Source of the DNA: Olsenella_L kribbiana
GTDB taxonomy: Bacteria > Actinomycetota > Coriobacteriia > Coriobacteriales > Atopobiaceae
Assembly (NCBI RefSeq): GCF_036408795.1
Contig: NZ_JAZGJP010000013.1
Location: 1 to 57,935, forward strand
Length of the DNA: 57,935 nucleotides
Reading direction: 5' to 3'
Part shown: piece after piece, positions 25,101 to 32,776 of the stretch
How positions within the stretch are numbered: position 1 is the first letter of the stretch
Layout: the number at the start of each line of letters is the position of its first letter
Position numbers and translations under genes: made by a program
The notes under the pieces: generated by a model
The model's database searches: none
Told to the model about the DNA's origin: nothing
What the model saw: only the letters and a program-made list of their open reading frames with translations

Positions 25101-26733
25101 CTGCAAGATTTGACAGATACTTGATCGAGTAGTGTGGCTTGCCGTTCTGCGTATCCCACGTGACGGTGTAGGTAGACGGGTCGATGACCGTACCAGCGTC
25201 CGATGCAGGCGTCTTTTTCACGACCTGCAGGGTGCTCTTGTTGTAGAAGTCGGTATACGACACGTTCGAGTCGCTTGTCACAGCATCATTAATCTCTATG
25301 CGGCTGCCATCCGTGCCGTTGTTCGTCGTCACGGTTACGGTATAGGTTGCCCCGTCATGCCCCGAATTCAGCGTAGCTGCCTTGGCGATATGCACGTCGT
25401 TCGTCGTGGCCTTTGGGTTGACGGAGATGGTGGTCTGATCAGTATCGCTGAACTGGATCGTGCCGTCTGCGGAATCGCCCGTGCGTTCGACCGTGCCCTC
25501 GAAATACAGCGAGGCGACGATCGTGTTGCCCGTGGCGTAGTCGTCGTTGAACGTGATGGTGACCAGGCCCGCCGTGGACACATCAAACGTGCCCACCTGC
25601 ACGCCGTTCTGGTACACCGCCTGACCGGCAATCTCCTTGGTGGGACGCACACCGTCAGGCAGCTGATATGTTACGGTCTTAGCTGTCGGGGTAATGGTGC
25701 CGGTGGGGAACGTGAATGCCAGATCGACACGTGCGTTGTCGCCTTCAGTAAATTCGGTCGTCTCCTGCCACGTGCCATTCACGTTCTTGGAGAGCTTGGC
25801 GCTCGTCAGGTACGTGCTTCCGTCCACAGTGGAAGCAGCAGCTGCTGAACTTGCGTCATTGCTCACTGCTTCGGTGGCTGCAGTCGCAGAAGCCCCTGCA
25901 TCGGTGCTTTCGGTTGTAGCGACTTCTCCAGAGTTCTCTTCGACCGTTGCTGCCTTGGCAGCAGAAACCTCGTTATCGCTTTCGGTAGAAGTGCTGTCAG
26001 TAGAAGTGTTCTCAGCTGTAGTTGCTGCAACTACTGCGGATTCTGCAGCTGCAGCGCTCGCTGATTCGCTGCTAGTAGAGGTCGTTTCCTCAGCCGCAGC
26101 CGTCTCCTGCGCCTTCACGACAGAAAGCGTGATCTCATCATTCAGCTTGAGCTTTGCTGCGCCTTCGTCGTCTGTCACAAGGTCTGCAAACGTGAAGTCG
26201 ACATCCACATAGAAGGAGACAGTGCCTTCTGCGGTCTCGTTCTCTTCTCCTGCATAGGCGACCGTGAGGATGTTGTCCTTGAGGGAAGCTGTGAGGCCAG
26301 AAGCCGCTACCGCACCAGTCTCGGAACCATTCTCTGCTCCCGTTCCGTCATAGACCTCTACGCTCTCCGCGTCTTCGACCGCAAGGCCCTCAGGCAGCGC
26401 ATAGCTGTAGCTTGCGCCATCCTTGAGGTCTGCTGCGTCCATCGTGAAGGCAAGGCGGAGCCTGAGCTCAGAGTCCTCTGCGAGAGGAGTCTCCGAGTCC
26501 ACCTGCTGCCAGGCAGACTCCCCCGTACCGCTCTCGCGCCAGAAGAGGCCAGAGTTCTTGGTCAGGGCCTTCGAGAGGGTGCCTGCACCAGAGAGAGCCG
26601 TGGCCGTGCCGATGAGGAGAGCGCAGATGACAGCACCCACGAGGAGGGCAGCTGCCCCCATGTGCCTCTGCCATCTTCTCTGCTCGCGGTTCTTCTCGAG
26701 CATCTTCCTAGCTTTATCGAATAGCGTGCTCAT
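22186..26733 (-). CDS. Giant LPXTG-anchored pilus adhesin, locus B
   Basis: A 1515-aa cell-wall protein. A short basic cytoplasmic leader (MSTLFDKARKMLEKN) precedes a membrane/signal segment (AALLVGAVICALLIG). A folded N-domain follows, then a Ser/Thr/Ala-rich low-complexity linker (~210-300). Next come many immunoglobulin-like isopeptide-type repeats, recognisable by recurring ITDTLPEG and SYTVTVTT-like strands. Cna-B domains with VETQAPDGYA and TVQKIWTAPDGTEL end the ectodomain. The C-terminus is a classic sorting signal: LPKTGG, hydrophobic helix, RRRTS. By position and size it is the tip adhesin of the pilus, like SpaC or RrgA. It is last in the locus and is a paralogue of the locus A adhesin. 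Confidence 0.9.
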   Translation of the reverse strand: MSTLFDKARKMLEKNREQRRWQRHMGAAALLVGAVICALLIGTATALSGAGTLSKALTKNSGLFWRESGTGESAWQQVDSETPLAEDSELRLRLAFTMDAADLKDGASYSYALPEGLAVEDAESVEVYDGTGAENGSETGAVAASGLTASLKDNILTVAYAGEENETAEGTVSFYVDVDFTFADLVTDDEGAAKLKLNDEITLSVVKAQETAAAEETTSTSSESASAAAAESAVVAATTAENTSTDSTSTESDNEVSAAKAATVEENSGEVATTESTDAGASATAATEAVSNDASSAAAASTVDGSTYLTSAKLSKNVNGTWQETTEFTEGDNARVDLAFTFPTGTITPTAKTVTYQLPDGVRPTKEIAGQAVYQNGVQVGTFDVSTAGLVTITFNDDYATGNTIVASLYFEGTVERTGDSADGTIQFSDTDQTTISVNPKATTNDVHIAKAATLNSGHDGATYTVTVTTNNGTDGSRIEINDAVTSDSNVSYTDFYNKSTLQVVKKTPASDAGTVIDPSTYTVTWDTQNGKPHYSIKYLSNLAAGESYVITYTASFAQQSPDADASIVNRASANTPALGTSATATVSWKTDDVKTGKYSSGWLYWDVTLNRNNKSMASFTMTDTLPGALVGAITVTDSSGKTILTLNKGNNYTATSDSGVAGIYDDSSRQLSLKWPETSSDTGTYTVSYRTSTSAGTGDETVTNTANTVYRDGTKHAASASVTFTHNGAWGVSKVNRSHTFAGNGTYTFSWRVTATAPEGASGSYTISDTLGNLTGQDGYDYGSAGHYVVALDLFQTLSLQGISVTGKTTTFNLISYGTADDGSINLYDFTTGKLAATAKVAMYDATGNLVSNDSSGHVKSFAVTITPVDTTLSYANSSTTMIYESTVDTNSNTIPDGAVVTAGNTARVGLISSYDEAQVGKTQKFSKQVLIGSSWTSADKTVEYVKTSDSSTNDPNRLTYRLMVDTTNASGDIVITDTLPEGMSYVAGSAQLVQTINGVDEYKTSSITPSVSGQKLAFTIKSRRYETPGLYYISYKASWSGDSYWDDPTHFQKTYTNTATWGDSTVDDTVTIHREPTYVVKKGAQVYGDDGKPTNRVKYTVTINPAASDLVPSSEQLTLTDKLSGYGTASPTLDAATVKLYAYSATATDHIGTELSKALYTVSYDAQRQTMTVKLPDSMACVLVYEYTLDGFSGLASDLKISNTATLEGVWSSQTGTAIEHSTSGAVSTQGQFTLYKVDADDYKTTLTGAKFDLYSGKSGSFAVARPDVNVDNSISWDLLSPTKAPFEHDVLYKFVETQAPDGYALSSTPVYVVWLNDGETADQAWAAILSSIKTNADGTQIAQSDVYFIPYTGGSIYVPNTYSRLTVQKIWTAPDGTELPSEQIGVKSITVKLYRDVKNSDGTITQTQDLADTVSIIPDAKGAWINTWDNLKKTGDDGTVYVYRVEEEGLEHSYRASYLNNDVQTGTITINNTQAYQLPKTGGIGDLPFVAGGAALAAAAVVAFIALRRRTS

Positions 26734-26818
26734 GTTGTCTCCAGCTGTTGCTACGCCGCTTCTTCCAAGAAACCTCTGTGGGCTTCACTGTGCCCTCCCG
26801 GATAGGCTCAAAGAGCCG

Positions 26819-27397
26819 TCAGGAGGCCAGAGAGCAGCCCGCCCAGTGCTTCGTGCCGAATGCGTCAGTCCAATACATAATCAGGTCGTAGGAGTCGTTG
26901 AACTCCTCTGATGTCGTGCCCGAGCCCATGACACGGAAGCGTGCACACTTCCCGTCCATCTCCGTGAAGGTGACCACCGCACCTGCTGCAAGAGAGTCGA
27001 TCTTTCCGAAGGCACCTTCCCCTTCATAGGACTCTCCCTTGATTGCAAGAGAGGAAGAGCGCTCAGAGCTCAGGTACGGCAGAAGCCCTGCTGCATCCTT
27101 CGATGCGGCAACCGGCAGGTCGAGTGCGATAGAAGAGATCTGGAGCCTGCCTGCGATATCCGTATCCTCAAGCTCGAGTACCGGAAGATTGGCTGGCACG
27201 ATCGTGGCCTCGCCGCCCGAGGCAGGAGTTCCCACCTCATCGAGCTTCGAGAGCACAGAAGATGCGACCTCAGAGCTTTCGCTCTGCCGCGTCCGTCCGT
27301 CCATCCATCCCTTGATTCCTATTGCCAAGGCCGCCACCAGAAGGGCGATGCCGGCAATAGCGAGGAATCTGCCTGCTCCAAGCTTTCTCGCACTCAC
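26819..27397 (-). CDS. Sortase-like membrane protein lacking the catalytic residues
   Basis: A 192-aa protein with one N-terminal membrane helix (FLAIAGIALLVAALAIGI) and a sortase-type beta barrel: GRLQISSIALDLPVA, then SLAIKGESYEGEGAFGKIDS, then FRVMG, then YDLIMYWTDAFGTKHWAGC. Lined up with sortases, the catalytic His of the GH motif is Glu (KGE), the TC cysteine is Trp (MYW), and the Arg position is His or Lys. It is therefore probably a non-catalytic scaffold or pilin-docking factor. It lies between minor pilin and adhesin of locus B and has no copy in locus A. Start GTG 27397 is 4 bp after the minor pilin stop, with AGGAGG inside that gene; a longer frame to 27475 would overlap it. Confidence 0.7.
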   Translation of the reverse strand: MSARKLGAGRFLAIAGIALLVAALAIGIKGWMDGRTRQSESSEVASSVLSKLDEVGTPASGGEATIVPANLPVLELEDTDIAGRLQISSIALDLPVAASKDAAGLLPYLSSERSSSLAIKGESYEGEGAFGKIDSLAAGAVVTFTEMDGKCARFRVMGSGTTSEEFNDSYDLIMYWTDAFGTKHWAGCSLAS

Positions 27398-27401
27398 GGT
27401 C

Positions 27402-28394
27402 TCAGGCGTCCCTCCTTCTGCGTGAAAGGACGATTCCCAGGACGAGCAGCGCTGCACCTGCGCCCATAAGGGCAAGCATCAGGTTCTGGCCGTTCGTATC
27501 GCCCATGTCCTTGAGCTTCTCTGTCGTGGTCTTTGTGGTGGTAGTTCCGGTGTTCGTGATCTGCCAGACAGAGGTTGTAGTCGTGCCCTCGGTCTTCACG
27601 GAAGAGGAGATGGACGCCTTGTATCCAGACGCGCTGTCCTCTGCTTCCTTCACAGACCAGGAACCCTCCCCTTCCCAGGCAAAGGTCCAGTCATTGGAGG
27701 CATCGAGCGTCACCTGTTTGTAGAGCTCGCTTCCGTTGTAGATCTCCACCTCCACAGATGAGGGGTGGTTCCCTGCGTCCTTCCAGAGCTTCTGGACCAC
27801 GTTCTCGAACTCCTGGGTCTCGACACTCACAAGCTTCGTGGCTTCCACATCCTGGGAGTAGATGTAGGTGCCATCAGCGTTGACGGAAGGGATGGTGACA
27901 AGCCAGGACGAGCCGAGCCAGGTCATGTTCCCCGAGGTATAGGTATCTGCCACGATGAGATAGCAGCCAGGAACAAGGCCAGAGAATGTGGCAGTGCCGC
28001 CTTTGGCAGTCTTTGAAGCATTCCAGAACGAGGAAGCATCAGAGAGCACATAGCCTTTCCAGCTCTCTGCCATCTGCTGCATCATGTCCGCAGAGACATC
28101 TCCTGAAGTAAGGGTAGCAGGGTCCATGCCGGTAGCCTCGACCGCAGGGCGGAGTGCATCCACGGCCGTGATGCTGCCATCTGTGCCCATAGTCGCCACA
28201 CGATAGACCGTGAAGGTCTGTCCGTCGACGGGACAAGCCTTGAGGACAATCTCTCCTGCGTAGGAGGTATCCACTCTCTGTCCAGAAGCTGCCTCGGTGG
28301 CCTTGGCCACATTCGGCAGGAGCAGGAGCGAGAGAGCCATGAGGAAGGCAAGGCCCATCGCCTGCAGCTTCCATCCTGTCCTAGCTCTTGGCAT
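27402..28394 (-). CDS. Minor (basal) pilin with atypical sorting signal, locus B
   Basis: A 330-aa secreted protein. The signal peptide has the core LAFLMALSLLLLPNV and cleaves near AKA. Two beta domains follow, the second a clear Cna-B (VVQKLWKDAGNHPSSVEVEI, WTFAWEGEGSWSVKE). A Thr-rich spacer leads to LKDMGDTN, a hydrophobic helix and RRRRDA. The tail has the layout of a wall-sorting signal, but LKDMG stands where LPXTG should be. ATG 28394, 8 nt after AAAGGA, overlaps the sortase gene end by 14 bp. Its place next to the class C sortase suggests the wall-anchored base or a minor shaft subunit. Confidence 0.85.
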   Translation of the reverse strand: MPRARTGWKLQAMGLAFLMALSLLLLPNVAKATEAASGQRVDTSYAGEIVLKACPVDGQTFTVYRVATMGTDGSITAVDALRPAVEATGMDPATLTSGDVSADMMQQMAESWKGYVLSDASSFWNASKTAKGGTATFSGLVPGCYLIVADTYTSGNMTWLGSSWLVTIPSVNADGTYIYSQDVEATKLVSVETQEFENVVQKLWKDAGNHPSSVEVEIYNGSELYKQVTLDASNDWTFAWEGEGSWSVKEAEDSASGYKASISSSVKTEGTTTTSVWQITNTGTTTTKTTTEKLKDMGDTNGQNLMLALMGAGAALLVLGIVLSRRRRDA

Positions 28395-29256
28395 CTGTGC
28401 CATCCTTTCTGGAGAGAGCGTCCATTTGATGCTGCTGCCTCTTCTGCACGATAGCGCGTACGAGGCAGAAGATGAGTGCCACTGCTGCAGTTGCTGCAAG
28501 TGCAGCAATGACCGGATCTATCTTTGTGGCATTGCCGTCAATCGCTGCAAGCTGCTGCGTATCTACCCTATGTCCCCTGACAAGGAGCCTGTGGGTATTC
28601 ACGCCGTAGGGCGTGCAGGTTACAAGCGTAGCCAGGTCCATGTTGGGGTCGATATCCAGGTCCTGGAGCTCGTCCGGAAGCACGGTCCTGATCTGGTCCA
28701 CCTGATAGGTCAGCGTCTTTCCCAGGACATCTATCTCGAAGAGATCTCCTTCTTCGAGCTGGTCGATATCCGTGAAGAGACGCGCCGAGGGAAGACCTCT
28801 GTGCCCTGAGATCACGGTGTGGGTCCCGAGCCCTCCAACCGGAAGCGAGGAGCCCGGAATATGTCCCACACCTATCTGGAGCGTGGCATCGTCTGTGCCA
28901 TGGTAAATGGGGAGCTCCACATTGATCTTGGGGATCCTCACATAGCCCATGATGCCGGTACCAGTGACATTGAGGAGGCTCTCATACTGGGCAAGCTCAT
29001 CTTCCGTGAGCGTAAACCGGGAGGTTCCCGGCTGAAGCGTTGCGTTGTAGGCGACTGCTTCATCCCAGAGTTCCTGGTTCTTCTCTGCCGAGTTGTCAGA
29101 GACTGCCTGCTGATAGGTGGCAATGGCCTCTGACTGATGCTGCTTGTTCCACCAATCAGAAACAGTGGGATAGAGCATCATGCCAAGGCCTGCCAGAAGC
29201 AGGCAGCCGAGGATGATCTCGGCAATCAGAACCTTCTTGTTGCGCTTCCTCTTCAA
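28381..29256 (-). CDS. Class C (pilin-polymerising) sortase, locus B
   Basis: About 291 aa, with membrane helices at both ends as in class C sortases. It carries GIMGYVRIPKINVELPIYHG, GSSLPVGG, the catalytic His in SGHRGLPSARLF, the Cys in LVTCTPYGVNTHR and the Arg in HRLLVRG. It should cross-link LPSTG pilin subunits through lysine. No DP[FWY] lid motif is visible before the core; the spot reads TSRFTLTEDE. The start is probably TTG 29256 behind GGAAG, conserved in the paralogue; an upstream TTG (29292) would translate through a hairpin. Confidence 0.93.
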   Translation of the reverse strand: MKRKRNKKVLIAEIILGCLLLAGLGMMLYPTVSDWWNKQHQSEAIATYQQAVSDNSAEKNQELWDEAVAYNATLQPGTSRFTLTEDELAQYESLLNVTGTGIMGYVRIPKINVELPIYHGTDDATLQIGVGHIPGSSLPVGGLGTHTVISGHRGLPSARLFTDIDQLEEGDLFEIDVLGKTLTYQVDQIRTVLPDELQDLDIDPNMDLATLVTCTPYGVNTHRLLVRGHRVDTQQLAAIDGNATKIDPVIAALAATAAVALIFCLVRAIVQKRQQHQMDALSRKDGTDAKS

Positions 29257-29279
29257 GTCACAGTCTTCCAGGGTCGGGT

Positions 29280-29308
29280 GCGGCAGACCCAAGGTTCCGG
29301 CCTGCCGC
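29280..29308 (-). promoter_or_regulatory. Hairpin between major pilin and sortase, locus B
   Basis: GCGGCAG pairs with CTGCCGC across a 15-nt loop, shortly before the sortase start, with no T-run after it. The matching spot in locus A has a stronger hairpin. It is probably a processing or attenuation element that lowers sortase relative to pilin. Confidence 0.45.
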
Positions 29309-29335
29309 GGAACGTTTCGTCAGAGAGACTGAGGC

Positions 29336-30946
29336 TTAAGCCTCGTTCTCCTTCTTGCGGAGCTGATAGATGCCGAAGGCTGCCACAGCTGCGAGTGCTG
29401 CGCCGCCGACATAGAGCATCGTGGTGCCCATGCCGCCCGTGGACGGAAGGACAGAGCCCTTCTTGTTCTGGACGGTACCGGTAAGGCTGCCTGTAGGCAG
29501 GTTCGTTTCCTTCGTCAACTCAGCGGTCAGGAACGTGCCATTGTAGGTCGTGCCATCCAGCTTGTTGCCGGAGAGCGCCGTTAGCTTCGGATCGGCAGAG
29601 TCCGTCTCGTGCGTCGCGGAGATCTGGAACTTGATCGGCTCGATGGTGTTGTAGCCGGCAGGCGTCGTGCTCTCGACGAGCTGGTAGTCGCCGTCGTCGA
29701 GGCCAGAGAACTCGAAGGAGTTCTTAACATCGGAGTCACCGACAGCCTTGGCGTCATCAGCAGAGACAGTCTTGACGTCGACGTACTTGTTCTGAGCGTG
29801 ATCGAACTTCTGCAGAGTGAAGGCTGCGCCAGCAAGTGCATTGTTGTTCTCGTCGACCTTGTTCACGGTTGCCTTGTAGGTGAAGACGATGTTCTTGTCC
29901 TTCGGGGTCTTGCCGGTCTCGCCCTCTCCGCCCTTGTTCGGGTTGTTGGAGTAGGTAAGATCAACCTCGTTGGGATTGCCTTCAGCACCGATCTTGGCAT
30001 CGGAGTTCAGCTTGGCGGTGTAGGTGACGACTATGACAGAGTCCTTGGTGACAGCTGCAATGTCCTTGAGACCGTTTGCATCCTTCTCGGTCCAGGTGAT
30101 GACCTTGCCGTCGGCATAGTCAGTATCGGTGCCTGAGTAATCAGCGATATTCTCGGTGAAGTTATCGGTGATGACCGTGCCATTCGTGCCTGCAGCTGCG
30201 TCCGTAGAATTTGCGTAAAGCGTGATGACGGCGCTGTTGGCCGTATAGCTCAGGCCCTTGGACATGGTATCGGTGAAGACGTAGCTGTACTTGGAGTAGT
30301 CCGCGTAGTTGCTGGGCAGCGTACCGGTGATCTGGAAGGACACGGAATCGTTGATATCAGCATCGGCGGAGTCCTGCCAGTCAGAGATGGCGCCGGTAGA
30401 GTCATTCGTATCCTTGACCTTCTTGGTCACGGTCGGAACGCCGGACTTGATGGCAACGCTGGTGGGGCCTACGACCTGCACGATGAACTTCGTATAGGCA
30501 TCGGACTTTTCGTCCTGGGTGTTGTCCTTGTCCTTCACGAGATAGTAGCCAGCGGCAAGGTCGTCAATCTCGGTGTTGTCCTTTGCGGACTGGACAGTCT
30601 TGGCTGGCGTCGTGAGCGTGAGCTTGTCCTCGAGGTCTGCAAGCGTCATTGTGCCAGCTGCAAGCTTCTCTGCAACCTCAGCAGCAGTCTCGGTGCCGGT
30701 ATAGGTGACGCCGGTACCCCACTCCACGTTGGAGAGGACCTTGTTGCCGTCAGCATTCGTCGAGAGGTCACCTGTGAAGATCTGATATGCCTCATAGGTG
30801 TGACCGGTAGCAGTGCCAGTGAGCGTCAGCTTGTAGGTAGTTGCCGCCGTGCCGGCAAATGCACTTGCCGGCAGCAGCACGAGCGCCATGGCGACTGCCA
30901 GGATGGCAGTCGCCGCACGCTCGAGCAGGTTCTTTGTCTTGCTCAT
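29336..30946 (-). CDS. Major pilin (LPSTG), locus B
   Basis: A 536-aa pilus backbone subunit. It has a signal peptide (ILAVAMALVLLPASAFA), an N-domain with GHTYEAYQIFTGDL and a candidate pilin lysine stretch PTVTKKVKDTNDSTG before the second domain. D2-type isopeptide domain features are FTDTMSKGLSYT and NPNKGGEGETGKTP. A final Cna-B/SpaA domain (VNKVDENNNALAGAAFTLQK) carries the E-box VESTTPAGYN. It ends KKGSVLPSTGG, hydrophobic helix, RKKENEA. The sortase downstream would polymerise it. Confidence 0.94.
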   Translation of the reverse strand: MSKTKNLLERAATAILAVAMALVLLPASAFAGTAATTYKLTLTGTATGHTYEAYQIFTGDLSTNADGNKVLSNVEWGTGVTYTGTETAAEVAEKLAAGTMTLADLEDKLTLTTPAKTVQSAKDNTEIDDLAAGYYLVKDKDNTQDEKSDAYTKFIVQVVGPTSVAIKSGVPTVTKKVKDTNDSTGAISDWQDSADADINDSVSFQITGTLPSNYADYSKYSYVFTDTMSKGLSYTANSAVITLYANSTDAAAGTNGTVITDNFTENIADYSGTDTDYADGKVITWTEKDANGLKDIAAVTKDSVIVVTYTAKLNSDAKIGAEGNPNEVDLTYSNNPNKGGEGETGKTPKDKNIVFTYKATVNKVDENNNALAGAAFTLQKFDHAQNKYVDVKTVSADDAKAVGDSDVKNSFEFSGLDDGDYQLVESTTPAGYNTIEPIKFQISATHETDSADPKLTALSGNKLDGTTYNGTFLTAELTKETNLPTGSLTGTVQNKKGSVLPSTGGMGTTMLYVGGAALAAVAAFGIYQLRKKENEA

Positions 30947-31005
30947 GTATCCTTCTCTCTTCTGATTCCGTACGTTTTGCTTGTCTTCGTGCTCTGCTAT
31001 CTCAA

Positions 31006-31025
31006 GCTTTCGTGGGGGCGAAAGC
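31006..31025 (-). promoter_or_regulatory. Leader hairpin before major pilin, locus B
   Basis: GCTTTCG/CGAAAGC stem with a 6-nt loop lies ~60 nt before the pilin start in the 191-bp gap after the signal peptidase. Locus A has a different hairpin at the matching place. mRNA stabilisation is a plausible role. Confidence 0.35.
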
Positions 31026-31137
31026 CTGGTTGCCTAGGTGTTCCGGGCATCTCTCAGGGACCGGACTCCCTTTCCTGGATGATCTGCATGTCTCATGTCC
31101 TATCTTTCGGGCATTGCGTGCGTAAGATGGAAAGCCC

Positions 31138-31746
31138 CTATTCAAGGCCGCCTATAGAGGCAAGGGGCCAGATGCGGAATACGACCTTTCCCACGATTTG
31201 CTCTCCTGGGATGGCACCCATCTGAGAGAGGCGCGAATCGACGGAGACACTCCTGTGGTCGCCGAGGACGAAACACTTTCCTTCGGGCACCTGATACGGG
31301 AACTGGATATCGGTCTGCCCCAGGCTCTTCTCTCCATGGAGGTAGGACTCATCAAGTACCTGCCCATTCACGGAGACATTGCCCGAATCATCGATATCGA
31401 CCCAGTCTCCTGGCACTGCTATGACACGCTTCACGAGCGTCTTGTTGTTGTAGGAGAAGACGACGAGGTCTCCGCTCTTGAACTCCCCCGTCTTGTACGC
31501 CATGACCACATCGCCCTCTTCGAGGGTAGGCGTCATCGAGTCGCCGTAGATGCGGTAGAGAGGAAGTACCAGCATGGAGAGAAGGACAGCCCCTGCAAAG
31601 ACGGCAGCAAGCGCCACCATGGCATTCCTTGCTCTTCTGCTCTTGGAATGCTTCTTCTGCTCGCGGGCAAGCTCGGCTTCGATCTGCTCGGTGCTGGGAA
31701 GCAAGACATCCTTCTGTTCCTGCTTCTTTTCCTGAGACGTCTTCAT
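31138..31746 (-). CDS. Signal peptidase I, pilus locus B
   Basis: A 202-aa membrane-anchored serine protease. A cytoplasmic Lys/Glu-rich head precedes one membrane helix. Then come the catalytic Ser in YGDSMTPTLEEGD, the catalytic Lys in TLVKRVIAVPGDWV and the GDHRSVSVDSR box. Pilus-linked signal peptidases (SipA type) are often needed for pilin assembly. Whether this one cleaves is open, although both catalytic residues are present. ATG overlaps the stop of the coiled-coil gene (ATGA). Confidence 0.92.
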   Translation of the reverse strand: MKTSQEKKQEQKDVLLPSTEQIEAELAREQKKHSKSRRARNAMVALAAVFAGAVLLSMLVLPLYRIYGDSMTPTLEEGDVVMAYKTGEFKSGDLVVFSYNNKTLVKRVIAVPGDWVDIDDSGNVSVNGQVLDESYLHGEKSLGQTDIQFPYQVPEGKCFVLGDHRSVSVDSRLSQMGAIPGEQIVGKVVFRIWPLASIGGLE

Positions 31747-32195
31747 CGATCGGACGCCTCCTCGGATGCAGCATCGGAAATATCGGCTCCATCTGCCGGC
31801 TCGGCAGCAGTTTCGCCTTCTTCCGCAGCTTCCTGCTCTGTACCTTCTGCTTCTGCCCTCTGGAGATCGATGTTGTAGCCATAGAGGTCGATGGCACGCT
31901 GCGCTGCGACGAAGACGCCTGCAAGACGAAGCGATGCTTCAGCCAGGGACTCGGAATCATCGATAGCGATGCGCTTGTCCTCGAGCTGCTTCTTCGTCTC
32001 TTCGAGCTCCTTCTTGAGGCGCTCGTTCTCTGCCACAGCATCCTTCAGAAGCTCCAGGAGCTGGAGCCTCGTAAGCTTCGAGAGGTCCGTTCCGGCAGGC
32101 ATGCCCGCAGCATCCCCTTGGGGAGATGCCTTTCGTGCGGGATGTTCCGCAGACGCAGCCTTCTTTGCTGCCCTGTCTGCAAACAGTCTGCTCAT
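31743..32195 (-). CDS. Coiled-coil cytoplasmic protein heading pilus locus B
   Basis: 150 aa with no recognised domain. A basic N-terminus (MSRLFADRAAKK) leads to a leucine-rich helix (DLSKLTRLQLLELLKDA), a coiled coil (ERLKKELEETKKQLEDKRIA) and a helical core DDSESLAEASLRLAGVFVAA. An acidic Glu/Ala tail follows. No signal or membrane segment is seen. The paralogue heading locus A is nearly identical in the core. It is translationally coupled to signal peptidase, which suggests an assembly or localisation helper at the inner membrane face. Confidence 0.8.
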   Translation of the reverse strand: MSRLFADRAAKKAASAEHPARKASPQGDAAGMPAGTDLSKLTRLQLLELLKDAVAENERLKKELEETKKQLEDKRIAIDDSESLAEASLRLAGVFVAAQRAIDLYGYNIDLQRAEAEGTEQEAAEEGETAAEPADGADISDAASEEASDR

Positions 32196-32650
32196 GAACT
32201 CCGGGCCTCCATGGTTCGTCTCAAGCTTTTCAGCCTTATGAATGTTGCCCCAGCAACGTCCTTTCAGACTGAATCTACCACTAGGCCAGAAGCATTTCTA
32301 TAGATTTAATCAGAAAAAGTTTTCAGTAGAGATATCAAACTTTCAATACCACTTACCATAATTAACCCTTTCAGATTACTTCATATAGCTGAATTACCAG
32401 CTAATATGCCATTTATCCTACCGAAATCATTGCATTTTGGCAGTTCAGAATCTTTCTATTTAATTTAGAAAACAATATTAATTTCGAGAAAACGCCCTTG
32501 CCGTTCAGGGCCCGTTTACCGTCCGTTTGGGGTGTTAGCGTTTCCAGGGATTGCAAATGATTCTGAGCGAATATGCCAGATTCTGGCGTCATAGCGTTCA
32601 GAAAGAGCAGCGCTTATGCCTGATTTCTGGCACTTCCAATAGATACGCCA
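32196..32650 (-). promoter_or_regulatory. AT-rich upstream region of pilus locus B
   Basis: No gene is supported here. The stretch ~32290-32480 is clearly AT-rich against its high-GC surroundings. Toward the locus B start the minus strand has an extended -10-like TGGTAGATT and a short hairpin GTTGC/GCAAC in the leader. The rest shows nothing I can name. Confidence 0.4.
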
Positions 32651-32651
32651 A

Positions 32652-32688
32652 CGCCCTCCGGAAGCATTGGGGGTGCTCCCGGAGGGCG
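32652..32688 (-). terminator. Hairpin 1 of a twin pair after locus A
   Basis: A 15-bp stem with one mismatch (CGCCCTCCGGAAGCA against TGCTCCCGGAGGGCG). The 7-nt plus-strand loop is TTGGGGG, the same as in hairpin 2. There is no T-run on either side. It probably helps end the locus A transcript. Confidence 0.5.
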
Positions 32689-32706
32689 CAGCATGGAATG
32701 TTTGAG

Positions 32707-32747
32707 CGGCCCTGTCAGAGACGTTGGGGGCGTCTCTGACAGGGCCG
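32707..32747 (-). terminator. Hairpin 2 of a twin pair after locus A
   Basis: A perfect 17-bp stem (CGGCCCTGTCAGAGACG and its complement) with loop TTGGGGG. It lies 29 bp past the adhesin stop, the natural terminator position, yet has no T-run. Confidence 0.6.
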
Positions 32748-32776
32748 TAGAGGAAGGGGCAGCAGCAGAAGAGAGG

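Noticed and set aside
30947..31137. Possible cyclic-di-GMP or other riboswitch in front of the locus B pilin
   Set aside because: No known core could be traced, and the matching gap in locus A has a different sequence. Only simple hairpins are supported.
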